From Simplicispira sp. 125 (GTDB taxonomy: Bacteria > Pseudomonadota > Gammaproteobacteria > Burkholderiales > Burkholderiaceae_C): a DNA stretch of 64,000 nucleotides. The DNA is taken from NCBI RefSeq assembly GCF_003096555.1, contig NZ_QEKM01000001.1, positions 310,001 through 374,000 on the forward strand. Reading direction: 5' to 3'. The translations under genes were made by a program, and so were the position numbers. Shown piece by piece: positions 1-8,427 of the stretch. Position 1 is the first letter of the stretch, and the number at the start of each line of letters is the position of its first letter. Under the pieces are notes generated by a model that was not told where the DNA came from, did no database searches, and worked only from the letters and a program-made list of their open reading frames with translations.

Positions 1-2
1 AT

Positions 3-311
3 GGCCGAGTGCTGGTGGTGGATGGGGGCGGCTCGCTGCGGCGCGCCTTGGTGGGCGGAAACCTGGCCACTGCTGCTGCACGCAATGGCTGGGCCGGCAT
101 CGTGGTGGATGGCTGTGTGCGGGATGCGGCCGAACTTCATGCTGCCCCAGTGGGTGTGCGTGCGTTGGCGCTGATGCCTTTGCCCACGGAAAAGCGCAAC
201 GAAGGCCAGCGTGATGTGGTGGTGGTGCTTCAGGGTGTGGTGGTGCGCCCTGGGGATTGGTTGTACGCCGATGCCGACGGCATCGTGGTCGGCGCCACCT
301 CATTGCACTGA
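3..311 (+). CDS. RraA family protein, C-terminal part (5' end outside window)
   Basis: The reading frame is open to the left window edge, so only about the last 100 residues are visible. They contain the family core [20 protein letters not shown] followed by CVRDAAEL. RraA-like proteins are trimers of about 160 residues; members act either as inhibitors of RNase E or as class II aldolases (4-hydroxy-4-methyl-2-oxoglutarate / oxaloacetate decarboxylase), in which the Arg-Asp pair of the VRD motif sits in the metal site. The sequence cannot separate the two roles. The stop codon overlaps the 3' end of the convergent EamA gene by 12 bases. Confidence 0.85.
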   Translation, partial: GRVLVVDGGGSLRRALVGGNLATAAARNGWAGIVVDGCVRDAAELHAAPVGVRALALMPLPTEKRNEGQRDVVVVLQGVVVRPGDWLYADADGIVVGATSLH

Positions 312-1280
312 TCGAATTCGCCACGCCAGCCGGGACGGCAGGGTGGCCAACAGCACTCCAGCCAAGGCAATTGCGCAGGCCAGCCACTGCAGTGCGTGCA
401 GCGTCTCACCCAGCCACACAACACCCACCAGGGTGGAGCTGACAGGTAGAAAGACCGTGAAAATACCACCTTGAGCGGCGGGCACGGTCTTGAGGCCCGT
501 CATCCACAACCAGACGGTCCAGATGCAGGCTGCGAGTGCATAGAACACCAGGAGCACCCAGGTGTTCCATTGCACGGATGCAAAGTCGAAATCCCACGCC
601 GCGTACAACCCCAGCGGAGTGGATAGCGCAAACCCCCACAGATTGATGAGTGACGAAATCCGCTTGGGTCCCAGCGTGTCCGTGAGCTTCTTGCCGATCA
701 CCGAGTACGCTGCTTCACACACCACTGCTGCCAGTAAAAGCAACTGACCCAGCCAGATCATTCCTTGGGTGTTTTCGGTCCCAAACGCTTTTGTAGCAAG
801 CGGTAGCTGCTCTTGTTTTGAGAGTGAAAAAAGTGCAATGCCAAGAATGGCACAAGCGATTGCCAGCCCAGTGCGCTGCGTGACCCGTTCGTTCAGAAAA
901 ACCCAGCCCATGACCGCAATCGCCGCTGGAATGGCCGCCAAGATGACGCCTGCAGTCACGGCCCCCGCCCATTTGACGCCGGTAATCATGCACACCGTGA
1001 ACAGAAAATTCCCCAGGAACGACTCGGCGAACAGCAGCCAACGGGTGCGTGCATCCAGTGGCGCTTCTTCCGGCGGCTTGGGCAGCCAGTGCAGCATGGC
1101 TACGGCGCCGATGCCGAACCGCAGCCAAGCCAGCAGAAACACGGGCAATACGGCGGCCAGGGGTTTGGACAGCGCCACGTAGCAACCCACCAGAGTCATG
1201 CTCAGTGCCAGGTAGCCATAGGCGAGAGGGCGGCTGGGAGGTGGACTCAATGCGAAACCGTCTGAGATGAATAGACGCAC
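300..1280 (-). CDS. EamA/DMT family transporter
   Basis: A 326-residue, very hydrophobic protein with about ten predicted membrane helices arranged as two EamA halves (about residues 20-160 and 185-320), typical of drug/metabolite transporters. Motifs such as [20 protein letters not shown] and [18 protein letters not shown] match the end of each repeat. Substrate is unknown; family members export amino acids, metabolites or drugs. Its 3' end overlaps the RraA-family gene tail to tail. A stretch at about 781-826 (coding for the linker between the two halves) weakly resembles the dispersed repeat described elsewhere in this window. Confidence 0.85.
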   Translation of the reverse strand: MRLFISDGFALSPPPSRPLAYGYLALSMTLVGCYVALSKPLAAVLPVFLLAWLRFGIGAVAMLHWLPKPPEEAPLDARTRWLLFAESFLGNFLFTVCMITGVKWAGAVTAGVILAAIPAAIAVMGWVFLNERVTQRTGLAIACAILGIALFSLSKQEQLPLATKAFGTENTQGMIWLGQLLLLAAVVCEAAYSVIGKKLTDTLGPKRISSLINLWGFALSTPLGLYAAWDFDFASVQWNTWVLLVFYALAACIWTVWLWMTGLKTVPAAQGGIFTVFLPVSSTLVGVVWLGETLHALQWLACAIALAGVLLATLPSRLAWRIRSVQ

Positions 1281-1469
1281 ATCATCCCTGATCTGGCAAT
1301 CTGGATGGGCGAAAAAACAGGTCTATGGAGATTCTGCATCGTGATCTTTTGTTTTTGCTATATGAAATTTCATCCGGTGATCTTGCAAGGTGGATTATCG
1401 TTAAGAGAAAATTGCTTCCATAATATGGAATAACTTACCTAAGTTGTTGATTTTATGTGGAAAATTTAA

Positions 1470-1513
1470 GTCTTCTATAAGACATAAGATATTGCGCAAG
1501 TCTTATAGAAGAC
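1470..1513. promoter_or_regulatory. Twin palindromic operators upstream of isocitrate lyase
   Basis: GTCTTCTATAAGAC lies at 1470-1483 and its exact reverse complement GTCTTATAGAAGAC at 1500-1513. Each is a GTCTT-N4-AAGAC palindrome. The centres are 30 bp apart, about three helical turns, so two dimers would bind the same face of the DNA. The sites are 67-110 bp before the aceA start in an AT-rich gap (1281-1579) that holds no gene. The regulator is not identified; a GntR-type repressor of central carbon genes is an inference. Confidence 0.7.
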
Positions 1514-1579
1514 TTAAAGTAGACCCATGCGCAGCACTTGCTGTACCGATAAATTTCAATCAACCGACGGAGTAATTAA

Positions 1580-2911
1580 ATGCCCCAATCCCTGACCCAA
1601 CAACTGAGTCGCGAACAGCAAATTGCTGCCCTGGAAAAAGACTGGGCCCAAAACCCCCGTTGGAAGGGCGTCAAGCGCGGTTACACCGCTGCCGACGTTG
1701 TGCGCCTGCGCGGTAGCCTGCAGCCCCAGCACACCCTGGCCCAGCGCGGTGCCGAGAAGCTGTGGGAAAAAGTCAATGGTGGTGCCAAGAAAGGTTACGT
1801 CAACGCTTTCGGCGCGATCTCTGCCGGCCAAGCCATGCAGCAAGCCAAGGCTGGGTTGGAAGCTGTCTACCTGTCGGGCTGGCAAGTGGCCGCTGACGGC
1901 AACACGTCGGAAACCATGTACCCCGACCAGTCCCTGTACGCTTACGACTCGGTGCCCACCATGGTGCGCCGCATCAACAACACTTTCAAGCGTGCGGACG
2001 AAATCCAGTGGAGCCGTGGCATCAACCCTGGCGACCAGGAATTCATCGACTACTTCCTGCCCATCGTGGCCGATGCGGAAGCTGGTTTTGGCGGCGTGCT
2101 CAATGCCTTTGAGTTGATGAAGAACATGATCGCCGCAGGCGCTGCCGGTGTGCACTTTGAAGACCAGCTGGCTGCCGTGAAGAAGTGTGGCCACATGGGT
2201 GGCAAGGTGCTGGTGCCCACGCAGGAAGCCTGCGAGAAACTGATTTCGGCCCGTTTTGCTGCCGACGTGATGGGTGTGCCCACCATCATCCTGGCACGCA
2301 CCGACGCAGAAGCCGCCAACCTGATCACGTCCGACCACGACGCCAATGACAAGCCTTTCCTGACTGGCGAGCGCACGCAAGAAGGCTTCTACCGTGTCAA
2401 AAATGGTCTGGAGCAATCCATCAGCCGTGGTGTGGCTTACGCTCCCTATGCCGATCTGGTGTGGTGCGAAACCGGCGTGCCTGACATCGGCTTCGCACGC
2501 GAATTCGCCCAAGCCGTGCTGTCTGCCTGCCCTGGCAAGCTGTTGTCGTACAACTGCTCGCCTTCGTTCAATTGGAAGAAGAACCTCAACGATAAGCAGA
2601 TCGCCTCGTTCCAGGAAGATCTGTCGGCACTGGGTTACAAATTCCAGTTCATTACGCTGGCTGGCATCCACATCAACTGGTTCAACACCTTCCAGTTCGC
2701 CCATGCCTATGCACGCGGCGAAGGCATGAAGCACTACACGGAAATGGTGCAAGAGCCCGAATTCGCAGCACGTGAGAAGGGCTACACCTTCGTGTCGCAC
2801 CAGCAAGAAGTGGGCGCAGGCTACTTCGACGACGTGACTACCGTGATCCAAGGCGGTTCTTCCAGCGTGAAGGCCTTGACTGGTTCCACCGAAGAAGAGC
2901 AGTTCCACTGA
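1580..2911 (+). CDS. aceA: Isocitrate lyase
   Basis: A 443-residue enzyme that cleaves isocitrate into glyoxylate and succinate, the first step of the glyoxylate shunt needed for growth on acetate and fatty acids. The catalytic signature KKCGHMGGK is at residues 201-209 with the nucleophile Cys203; metal-binding and substrate loops ([21 protein letters not shown]) are intact. Length matches the ~430-residue proteobacterial form. The ATG follows ACGGAG at good distance. The gene stands alone: malate synthase is not adjacent. Two mirrored operators upstream suggest strong carbon-source control. Confidence 0.97.
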   Translation: MPQSLTQQLSREQQIAALEKDWAQNPRWKGVKRGYTAADVVRLRGSLQPQHTLAQRGAEKLWEKVNGGAKKGYVNAFGAISAGQAMQQAKAGLEAVYLSGWQVAADGNTSETMYPDQSLYAYDSVPTMVRRINNTFKRADEIQWSRGINPGDQEFIDYFLPIVADAEAGFGGVLNAFELMKNMIAAGAAGVHFEDQLAAVKKCGHMGGKVLVPTQEACEKLISARFAADVMGVPTIILARTDAEAANLITSDHDANDKPFLTGERTQEGFYRVKNGLEQSISRGVAYAPYADLVWCETGVPDIGFAREFAQAVLSACPGKLLSYNCSPSFNWKKNLNDKQIASFQEDLSALGYKFQFITLAGIHINWFNTFQFAHAYARGEGMKHYTEMVQEPEFAAREKGYTFVSHQQEVGAGYFDDVTTVIQGGSSSVKALTGSTEEEQFH

Positions 2912-2955
2912 TCTGATGCTTTGGCGTCCATGGGGATGCCAAAGTAGAACTCAGC

Positions 2956-2990
2956 AAACCACCTGGTGCCTTGGCATCCGGTGGTTTTGC
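2956..2990 (+). terminator. Intrinsic terminator after aceA
   Basis: AAACCACC pairs with GGTGGTTT across a short loop and is followed by TTTTGCTTTT. A second hairpin (CTTTGGC...GCCAAAG) directly precedes it at about 2919-2945. Confidence 0.6.
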
Positions 2991-3090
2991 TTTTGGTGCC
3001 CTGCTGGTGTCGGCCGCGCGCTTGGAATATTGCGATCCTCCATTGCAGTCCTAGAATGGAAAGGCGCGATGTGCTGCAAGCGAGGCCGAT

Positions 3091-3447
3091 ATGAAGAAAA
3101 TTTGGATACTGACGCTTTGGCTGTTGATGGGCAGTGCCCATGCGTACGATGGCCTGACGAGCGAATTGAGCCATGCCGCAGGTGGTGCGTTGCTGGCCAG
3201 TGCGGTGACGCGGTTCTATAGCGAATCCGAGAACCGTGCTTGGATTGGCTTCGCCCTGAGTACCTCTGCCATCGTGCTTGAATCGGCCTACCAGATCTCG
3301 CGTGGCGCGAAGCGGTCAAGCCAGTTGCTCGATATTGGTTCCCATGCGGCAGGTGCTGCCTTGGGGGCATGGGTCACCGATAAATATGTCCTCATGCCTG
3401 TGATCGGGCGCTCGTATGTGGGATTCATCTATTCCCGTCAGTTTTGA
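3091..3447 (+). CDS. Small exported protein of unknown function
   Basis: 118 residues. The N-terminus (MKKIWILTLWLLMGSAHA) is a classic Sec signal peptide with an AHA cleavage site. The mature part starts YDGLTSELSHAAGGALLAS and has two Gly/Ala-rich hydrophobic stretches (about 30-45 and 88-100), each preceded by a Ser-His pair (SELSHAAGGA, DIGSHAAGAA), suggesting an internal repeat of an H-A-A-G-x-A motif. This resembles the small YfiM/VanZ-like membrane proteins, but I cannot assign a function. It lies alone between aceA and the thrS leader. Confidence 0.7.
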   Translation: MKKIWILTLWLLMGSAHAYDGLTSELSHAAGGALLASAVTRFYSESENRAWIGFALSTSAIVLESAYQISRGAKRSSQLLDIGSHAAGAALGAWVTDKYVLMPVIGRSYVGFIYSRQF

Positions 3448-3587
3448 CAGGGGGATGCGACGATTCCTGTGCCGTTCCATGGGCCACGAGCCATGATACC
3501 GACGCATGTTGATTGCTGTCTGATTTCCGGAATTGCCCGTACAGGCTAAAATAACCGCAGTTACTAATGCACAAGGGCGAGAAAGGC

Positions 3588-3638
3588 ATGCTGGTTATGA
3601 CACCGCGAACTACATCGGAGATGTTTACCGGCCGTTGA
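3588..3638 (+). CDS. Putative threonine-rich leader peptide of thrS
   Basis: A 16-codon reading frame, MLVMTPRTTSEMFTGR, preceded by GAGAAAGG. Four of sixteen codons are Thr (ACA, ACT, ACA, ACC), two of them adjacent at 3609-3614. It lies 129 bases before the thrS start and precedes an intrinsic terminator. The Thr pair sits directly after the segment that forms the 5' arm of the pause hairpin, the layout expected of a ribosome-mediated attenuator. Too short for statistical support from the sequence alone, but the RNA folding logic around it is coherent. Confidence 0.65.
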   Translation: MLVMTPRTTSEMFTGR

Positions 3639-3711
3639 GGCTGGCCGTTCGCGCCTGCACAGGATTTGTACCCTCTCCCTGAAAAAGCGCGGACATGTTC
3701 CGCGCTTTTTT
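3604..3711 (+). promoter_or_regulatory. Transcription attenuator of the thrS operon
   Basis: Three segments can pair in alternative ways. Segment 1, CGCGAAC (3604-3610, inside the leader peptide), is the exact complement of segment 2, GTTCGCG (3647-3653). Segment 2 extended (GTTCGCGC, 3647-3654) can instead pair with segment 3, GCGCGGAC (3687-3694), with one G-U pair; segment 3 is the 5' arm of the terminator. A ribosome stalled at the Thr codons would mask segment 1, allow 2:3 pairing and block the terminator. This is the classic his/trp-type attenuator layout, here applied to threonyl-tRNA synthetase. Confidence 0.7.
3682..3711 (+). terminator. Attenuator terminator before thrS
   Basis: AAAAAGCGCGGA (3682-3693) and TCCGCGCTTTTT (3699-3710) form a perfect 12-bp stem with a 5-base loop, ending in six T. 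It lies between the leader peptide and thrS, on the same strand, so it would stop operon transcription unless prevented. Confidence 0.88.
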
Positions 3712-3766
3712 GTTTCTGCATGAGAAGCGCTGCATTGCACCCACACAAGATTTGACAAGGACTTCC

Positions 3767-5686
3767 ATGATTCACATCACGCTCCCCGATGGCTCACAGC
3801 GCGAGTATCCCGGCCCGGTCACGGTGGCCGAGGTCGCCGCTTCCATTGGTGCCGGTCTGGCCAAGGCGGCGCTGGCCGGCAAGATTGGCGATAAGGTGGT
3901 CGATACGAGCTATTTGATTGCGCAGGACAGCCCGCTCTCGATCGTGACGGCCAAGGACGCCGATGGGCTGGAGGTCATTCGCCATTCCACGGCCCACCTC
4001 TTGGCCTATGCGGTCAAGGAGCTGTTCCCTGAGGCGCAGGTCACGATTGGCCCTGTGATCGAACACGGTTTCTTCTACGACTTTGCCTACAAGCGCCCCT
4101 TCACACCCGAAGATTTGGCTGCGATCGAAAAGCGCATGGCTGAACTGGCGGCCAAGGATGAGCCTGTGGTGCGCCGGGTGCTGCCGCGTGATGAGGCCGT
4201 ACAGTACTTCAAGGGCCTGGGCGAGCATTACAAGGCAGAAATTATTGCCAGCATTCCCAGCAATGAAGATGTGAGCCTGTACCGCGAGGGCGCTTTTGAA
4301 GACCTGTGTCGCGGCCCCCACGTGCCGAGCACGGGCAAGCTCAAGTTCTTCAAGCTCATGAAGGTGGCTGGTGCCTATTGGCGCGGCGACCACCGCAACG
4401 AAATGCTGCAGCGCATCTACGGTACAGCCTGGGCCACCAAGGACGAGCTGCAGCAGTACCTGACCATGCTGGAAGAGGCCGAGAAGCGTGACCACCGCAA
4501 GCTGGGCCGTGAACTGGACCTGTTCCACATCGACGAGCATTCGCCCGGCACGGTGTTCTGGCACCCCAAGGGCTGGACGCTGTGGCAGGAGGTGGAGCAG
4601 TACATGCGCCGTGTGTACCGCGACAACGGCTACCAGGAAGTCAAGGGGCCACAAATTCTGGACAAGGGCCTGTGGGAGAAGACGGGCCACTGGGACAAGT
4701 ACCGTGAGAACATGTTCACCACGGAAAGCGAAAAGCGCGATTACGCGCTCAAGCCGATGAACTGTCCGGGCCACATCATCATCTTCAACCAGGGCATCAA
4801 AAGCTACCGCGATCTGCCGCTGCGTTTTGGTGAGTTTGGCCAGTGCCATCGCAATGAACCCACGGGCGGTTTGCACGGCATCATGCGGGTGCGTGCCTTC
4901 ACACAGGACGATGGCCACATTTTTTGCACCGAAGAGCAGATCCAGGGCGAGGTGGTGGCGTTCACCACTTTGCTGCAGAAGGTGTACAAGGATTTTGGCT
5001 TTACGGACATCGTCTACAAGCTGTCCACCCGGCCTGAACAGCGCATTGGCTCCGAAGAAAGCTGGGACCGTGCCGAGCAGGCGTTGGCCGAAGGCTTGCG
5101 GGCTTCCGGCTGCGCGTTCGAGTACTTGCCGGGTGAAGGCGCCTTCTATGGCCCCAAGATCGAATACACGCTCAAGGACGCATTGGGGCGCCCCTGGCAG
5201 TGCGGCACCATCCAGGTGGATCCCAACATGCCCGAGCGACTGGGCGCGGAGTATGTGGGCGAGGATGGCGCGCGCCATCGACCCATCATGCTGCACCGTG
5301 CCATCGTCGGCAGTCTGGAGCGGTTCATCGGTATTCTGATCGAGCAGCACGCCGGTGCCTTGCCGGCCTGGCTGGCGCCAGTGCAGGTGGCGGTGCTCAA
5401 TATCACCGATGCGCAGAGCGATTACTGTCGTGAAATTGCCGAAAAACTGGAAAAAGCACTGCCCCAACACCCCTTGCGTGTGGCGCTGGATCTGCGTAAC
5501 GAAAAGATTACGTATAAAATACGGGAGCATTCCATGCAAAAGCTGCCTTTTATCCTCGTCGCTGGCGACAAGGAGCGGGTAGCTGGTGCCGTCGCAGTAC
5601 GCGCCCGTGGCAACAAAGACCTCGGCGTGATGCCGGTCGATGCGTTTATTGAACTCATCACCCAGGCGATTGCATCCAAGACCTAA
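3767..5686 (+). CDS. thrS: Threonine--tRNA ligase
   Basis: 639 residues, normal length. Charges tRNA-Thr with threonine. Order: TGS domain (1-60), editing domain with HSTAH (73-77) and the CRGPH segment (181-185), class II catalytic core with the zinc ligand Cys333 (MNCPGH), and a C-terminal anticodon-binding domain (about 535-639). The start at 3767 is chosen because AAGGA lies five bases upstream and the protein begins [10 protein letters not shown] as in the family; an upstream in-frame ATG at 3695 lies in the terminator. First gene of the translation operon and apparently regulated by a Thr-codon attenuator. Confidence 0.97.
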   Translation: MIHITLPDGSQREYPGPVTVAEVAASIGAGLAKAALAGKIGDKVVDTSYLIAQDSPLSIVTAKDADGLEVIRHSTAHLLAYAVKELFPEAQVTIGPVIEHGFFYDFAYKRPFTPEDLAAIEKRMAELAAKDEPVVRRVLPRDEAVQYFKGLGEHYKAEIIASIPSNEDVSLYREGAFEDLCRGPHVPSTGKLKFFKLMKVAGAYWRGDHRNEMLQRIYGTAWATKDELQQYLTMLEEAEKRDHRKLGRELDLFHIDEHSPGTVFWHPKGWTLWQEVEQYMRRVYRDNGYQEVKGPQILDKGLWEKTGHWDKYRENMFTTESEKRDYALKPMNCPGHIIIFNQGIKSYRDLPLRFGEFGQCHRNEPTGGLHGIMRVRAFTQDDGHIFCTEEQIQGEVVAFTTLLQKVYKDFGFTDIVYKLSTRPEQRIGSEESWDRAEQALAEGLRASGCAFEYLPGEGAFYGPKIEYTLKDALGRPWQCGTIQVDPNMPERLGAEYVGEDGARHRPIMLHRAIVGSLERFIGILIEQHAGALPAWLAPVQVAVLNITDAQSDYCREIAEKLEKALPQHPLRVALDLRNEKITYKIREHSMQKLPFILVAGDKERVAGAVAVRARGNKDLGVMPVDAFIELITQAIASKT

Positions 5687-5723
5687 TTTTTGGTTGAAAT
5701 GCGCTCCAGCGTAAGCTGGTTGC

Positions 5724-5750
5724 GCGCTAGCAGCTACGCTTTTTGTAGCG
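5724..5750 (-). repeat. Dispersed palindromic repeat, partial copy
   Basis: On the minus strand this reads GCTACAAAAAGCGTAGCTGC followed by TAGCGC, matching the core of the repeat family (consensus TAGCTGCTAGCGCTTGATGG). It fills the thrS-infC gap; GCTAC/GTAGC can form a small hairpin. Confidence 0.6.
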
Positions 5751-5772
5751 TTTTGATTTAAGGGTGAAAGCC

Positions 5773-6375
5773 ATAGCTACTGAATTTCGTGATCGTCGCC
5801 ACCGTGAAGAGCGCAAGCACCGCCTGAACCGTGAAATCATGGCCCCGGAAGTCCGTCTTTCCGGGCCGGAAAACGAGCCTCTCGGTGTGGTCAGCCTCAT
5901 GGAGGCGCTGCGCATGGCGGGTGAACTGGATGTGGATCTGGTAGAAATCGCCGCTACGGCCAATCCGCCTGTCTGCCGCCTGATGGACTACGGCAAGTTC
6001 AAATACATTGAACAAAAGCGTGCAGCGGAAGCCAAGGCCAAGCAGACGGTCATTGAGATCAAGGAAGTCAAGTTCCGTCCCGGTACGGACGATGGCGACT
6101 ACAACATCAAGTTGCGCAATATTCGCCGTTTTTTGGCGGAAGGCGACAAGTGCAAGATCACGCTGCGTTTCCGCGGTCGCGAGATTACGCACCAGGATCT
6201 GGGCTTGGCCCTGCTCAATCGCCTGCGTGATGATCTGGCCGATACCATTCTGGTGGAGCAGTTTCCCCGCCTTGAAGGTCGCCAGATGATCATGATGATT
6301 GCACCGGCACGCAAGAAGGCCGCTGCGCCCAAACCTGTTGCCGATGGCGCAGCAGGTGCGGATTCTGCGGATTGA
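5773..6375 (+). CDS. infC: Translation initiation factor IF-3, probable ATA start
   Basis: About 200 residues; IF-3 binds the 30S subunit, checks the start codon and prevents subunit joining. Conserved N-domain ([19 protein letters not shown]), lysine-rich linker and C-domain are complete. The first canonical start in frame is GTG at 5764, but the only Shine-Dalgarno-like sequence (TAAGG, 5759-5763) touches that GTG and cannot serve it. It is well spaced for ATA at 5773, giving MATEFRDRR, the usual family N-terminus. A rare AUN start is known in infC of several bacteria and underlies IF-3 autoregulation; ATA here is my inference. Confidence 0.92.
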   Translation: MATEFRDRRHREERKHRLNREIMAPEVRLSGPENEPLGVVSLMEALRMAGELDVDLVEIAATANPPVCRLMDYGKFKYIEQKRAAEAKAKQTVIEIKEVKFRPGTDDGDYNIKLRNIRRFLAEGDKCKITLRFRGREITHQDLGLALLNRLRDDLADTILVEQFPRLEGRQMIMMIAPARKKAAAPKPVADGAAGADSAD

Positions 6376-6562
6376 GTCTTTGCCTGCGGGATATTCACAA
6401 GATGGGCTGGTTTCATTGGCGACGATGAAACCAGGCATAGGAGGGGCGCTAGCGCCTTTCTGCGGTGGGTTGTAAAGCCTGCCGGTAAAAGTGGCTCGGG
6501 GCCAACAAGTTTGCAAATCGTTTTGCAAACGCCTCACGAGCACAAAAAATAGGAGCATTCAA

Positions 6563-6766
6563 ATGCCCAAAATGAAGACCAAGAGCAGCGCTAAAAAGCG
6601 CTTTCGCGTTCGTCCAGGTGGCACCGTCAAGCGCGGCCAAGCCTTCAAACGTCACATCCTGACCAAGAAGACCACGAAGAACAAGCGCCACCTGCGTGGC
6701 ATTGTCGGCGTGCATGATGGCGATATGGGCTCCATCGCAAAGATGTTGCCTTCCGCTGGCCTGTAA
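6563..6766 (+). CDS. rpmI: 50S ribosomal protein L35
   Basis: 67 residues, highly basic, [20 protein letters not shown] start typical of bL35. The ATG at 6563 is preceded by AGGAG (6551-6555); an upstream in-frame ATG (6491) would add 24 residues that do not belong to the family. Lies between infC and rplT as in nearly all bacteria. Confidence 0.97.
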   Translation: MPKMKTKSSAKKRFRVRPGGTVKRGQAFKRHILTKKTTKNKRHLRGIVGVHDGDMGSIAKMLPSAGL

Positions 6767-6792
6767 TCAACTGACGAACAAGGAGTACTCAC

Positions 6793-7152
6793 ATGCCTCG
6801 CGTTAAACGTGGTGTAACGGCCCATGCCCGTCACAAAAAGGTTCTGGCCCTCGCTAAGGGTTTTCGCGGTCGTCGCGGTAATGTTTTCCGGATCGCCAAA
6901 CAGGCGGTAATGAAGGCGGGGCAATATGCCTACCGTGACCGCCGTGCCAAGAAGCGCGTGTTCCGCCGCCTCTGGATTGCCCGTATCAATGCCGGTGCCC
7001 GTGAACTGGGCCTGACCTACAGCCAGTTCGCCAACGGCCTGAAGAAGGCGTCCATCGAGATCGACCGCAAGATGCTGGCCGACCTCGCGGTGCACGACAA
7101 GGCTGCCTTCGGCAGCATCGTGGAACAGGTCAAGGCCAAGCTGGCTGCCTGA
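6793..7152 (+). CDS. rplT: 50S ribosomal protein L20
   Basis: 119 residues; starts [20 protein letters not shown] as expected for bL20, which binds 23S rRNA early in assembly and in enterobacteria represses its own operon. Preceded by AAGGAG. 26 bases after rpmI, part of the thrS operon. Confidence 0.98.
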   Translation: MPRVKRGVTAHARHKKVLALAKGFRGRRGNVFRIAKQAVMKAGQYAYRDRRAKKRVFRRLWIARINAGARELGLTYSQFANGLKKASIEIDRKMLADLAVHDKAAFGSIVEQVKAKLAA

Positions 7153-7167
7153 GTTCACGGCGAGCAA

Positions 7168-7236
7168 CTATCTTTTTGATAGCTGCAAGCGCTTAAACAA
7201 CAAGGGCTAGGGCTTGAAAAGGCACTAGCCCTTGTT
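7168..7236 (+). repeat. Dispersed palindromic repeat copy between rplT and pheS
   Basis: CTATCTTTTTGATAGCTGCA continues into AGCGCTT, then the second half AAGGGCTAG. Good match to the repeat family; its right half forms the hairpin listed separately. Confidence 0.75.
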
Positions 7237-7242
7237 TCTTTT
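7199..7242 (+). terminator. Terminator-like hairpin inside the operon, before pheS
   Basis: AACAAGGGCTAG (7199-7210) and CTAGCCCTTGTT (7225-7236) form a perfect 12-bp stem with a 14-base loop, followed by TCTTTT. It sits 18 bases before pheS and is part of a repeat copy. It may separate ribosomal-protein from synthetase expression by partial termination; no Phe-rich leader peptide was found. Confidence 0.55.
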
Positions 7243-7253
7243 GAAGAATGCAT

Positions 7254-8306
7254 ATGAACGAGTTGGACTCTCTGGTCGAAAGCGCACAGCAGTTGTTCGC
7301 GCAAAGCGCCACGCCCGCTGATCTGGAAAATGCCAAAGCCCAGTTTCTGGGCAAGTCCGGTCGTGTGACCGAACTCATGAAAGGCATGGCACAGCTTTCC
7401 GTGGAAGAGAAGAAATCCCGCGGCGCCGCCATCAATGTGACCAAGCAGGCCATTGAGGCCGCGCTCACGGCGCGCCGCCAGGCGCTCCAGGACGCCGAAC
7501 TGCAGGCGCAGCTCAAGGCCGAGGCGCTGGACGTCACGCTGCCGGGCCGCCAGCGAGGCCAGGGTGGGTTGCACCCCGTGTCCCTGACGCTCGAACGTAT
7601 CGAGGGTATCTTCGGTTCGATGGGTTTCGACGTGGCCGAGGGCCCCGAGATCGAGACCGACTGGTTCAACTTCACCGCACTGAACACGCCCGAAGACCAC
7701 CCAGCGCGTTCCATGCACGACACTTTTTACGTCGAGGGCGGATCGCCCGAGGCGCCCCATCTGCTGCGCACGCACACCAGCCCCATGCAGATCCGCCACG
7801 CGGTGCAGCATGTCAAGCGCCACCGCGCACTGCTCGACGCCGGCCAGCCCATGCCCGAAATTCGCGTCATCGCGCCGGGCCGCACCTACCGTGTGGACAG
7901 CGATGCCACGCATTCGCCCATGTTCCACCAGTGTGAAGGCCTGTGGATCGGCGAGAACGTGAGCTTTAAAGATCTGAAGGTCATCTTTACGGCGTTTTGC
8001 CGTACTTTCTTCGAGAGCGATGACCTGGTGCTGCGCTTTCGCCCCAGCTTTTTCCCGTTCACCGAACCGAGTGCCGAGATCGACATCCAGTTCCAGGACG
8101 GGCCGCTCGCCGGCCGCTGGCTCGAAGTGGCTGGCTCCGGCCAGGTGCACCCCAACGTGGTGCGCAACATGGGGCTCGATCCCGAGCGCTACATTGGTTT
8201 TGCTTTCGGCATGGGGCCAGACCGGCTCACCATGCTGCGCTATGGCGTGAACGATCTGCGCCTGTTCTTCGACGGTGACATCCGTTTTCTGTCGCAGTTC
8301 CAGTAA
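7254..8306 (+). CDS. pheS: Phenylalanine--tRNA ligase alpha subunit
   Basis: 350 residues (352 if the ATG at 7248 is used). With PheT it forms the alpha2-beta2 enzyme that charges tRNA-Phe. N-terminal coiled coil (1-90) for tRNA contact, then the class II catalytic domain: motif 2 around [17 protein letters not shown] and motif 3 [17 protein letters not shown] near the C-terminus. The start at 7254 is preferred because GAAG (7243-7246) is seven bases upstream; at 7248 it would be too close. Confidence 0.97.
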   Translation: MNELDSLVESAQQLFAQSATPADLENAKAQFLGKSGRVTELMKGMAQLSVEEKKSRGAAINVTKQAIEAALTARRQALQDAELQAQLKAEALDVTLPGRQRGQGGLHPVSLTLERIEGIFGSMGFDVAEGPEIETDWFNFTALNTPEDHPARSMHDTFYVEGGSPEAPHLLRTHTSPMQIRHAVQHVKRHRALLDAGQPMPEIRVIAPGRTYRVDSDATHSPMFHQCEGLWIGENVSFKDLKVIFTAFCRTFFESDDLVLRFRPSFFPFTEPSAEIDIQFQDGPLAGRWLEVAGSGQVHPNVVRNMGLDPERYIGFAFGMGPDRLTMLRYGVNDLRLFFDGDIRFLSQFQ

Positions 8307-8309
8307 TAC

Positions 8310-8402
8310 AAAAAAGTGAGCTGCCAGCGCTTATATTGATTGGTTTTCAACTTGTTTTGTTGATCAAACCTATACCTGACAAGCGCAAGCAGCTCATTTT
8401 TT
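8310..8402. repeat. Complete palindromic repeat unit between pheS and pheT
   Basis: Left end AAAAAAGTGAGCTGC-CAGCGCTT (8310-8332) and right end AAGCGCAAGCAGCTCATTTTTT (8381-8402) are near-perfect reverse complements separated by about 48 bases. The A-tract/T-tract ends make a bidirectional terminator-like hairpin. Same family as the other repeat copies here. Confidence 0.8.
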
Positions 8403-8427
8403 AAGAGCACGCCAAAGAAGTCTGACT

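Noticed and set aside
781..826. Possible dispersed-repeat copy inside the EamA transporter gene
   Set aside because: Only the GAGCAGCTACCGCTTG core is similar; the rest does not align well enough.
1556..2908. Long open frame antisense to isocitrate lyase (450 codons)
   Set aside because: A mirror of a strongly biased coding frame; no family resemblance. The same applies to the long antisense frames opposite thrS (3794-5539), pheT (8722-10707), btuB (43123-44223), btuC/btuD (47372-49210) and bluB/cobT (53976-55817).
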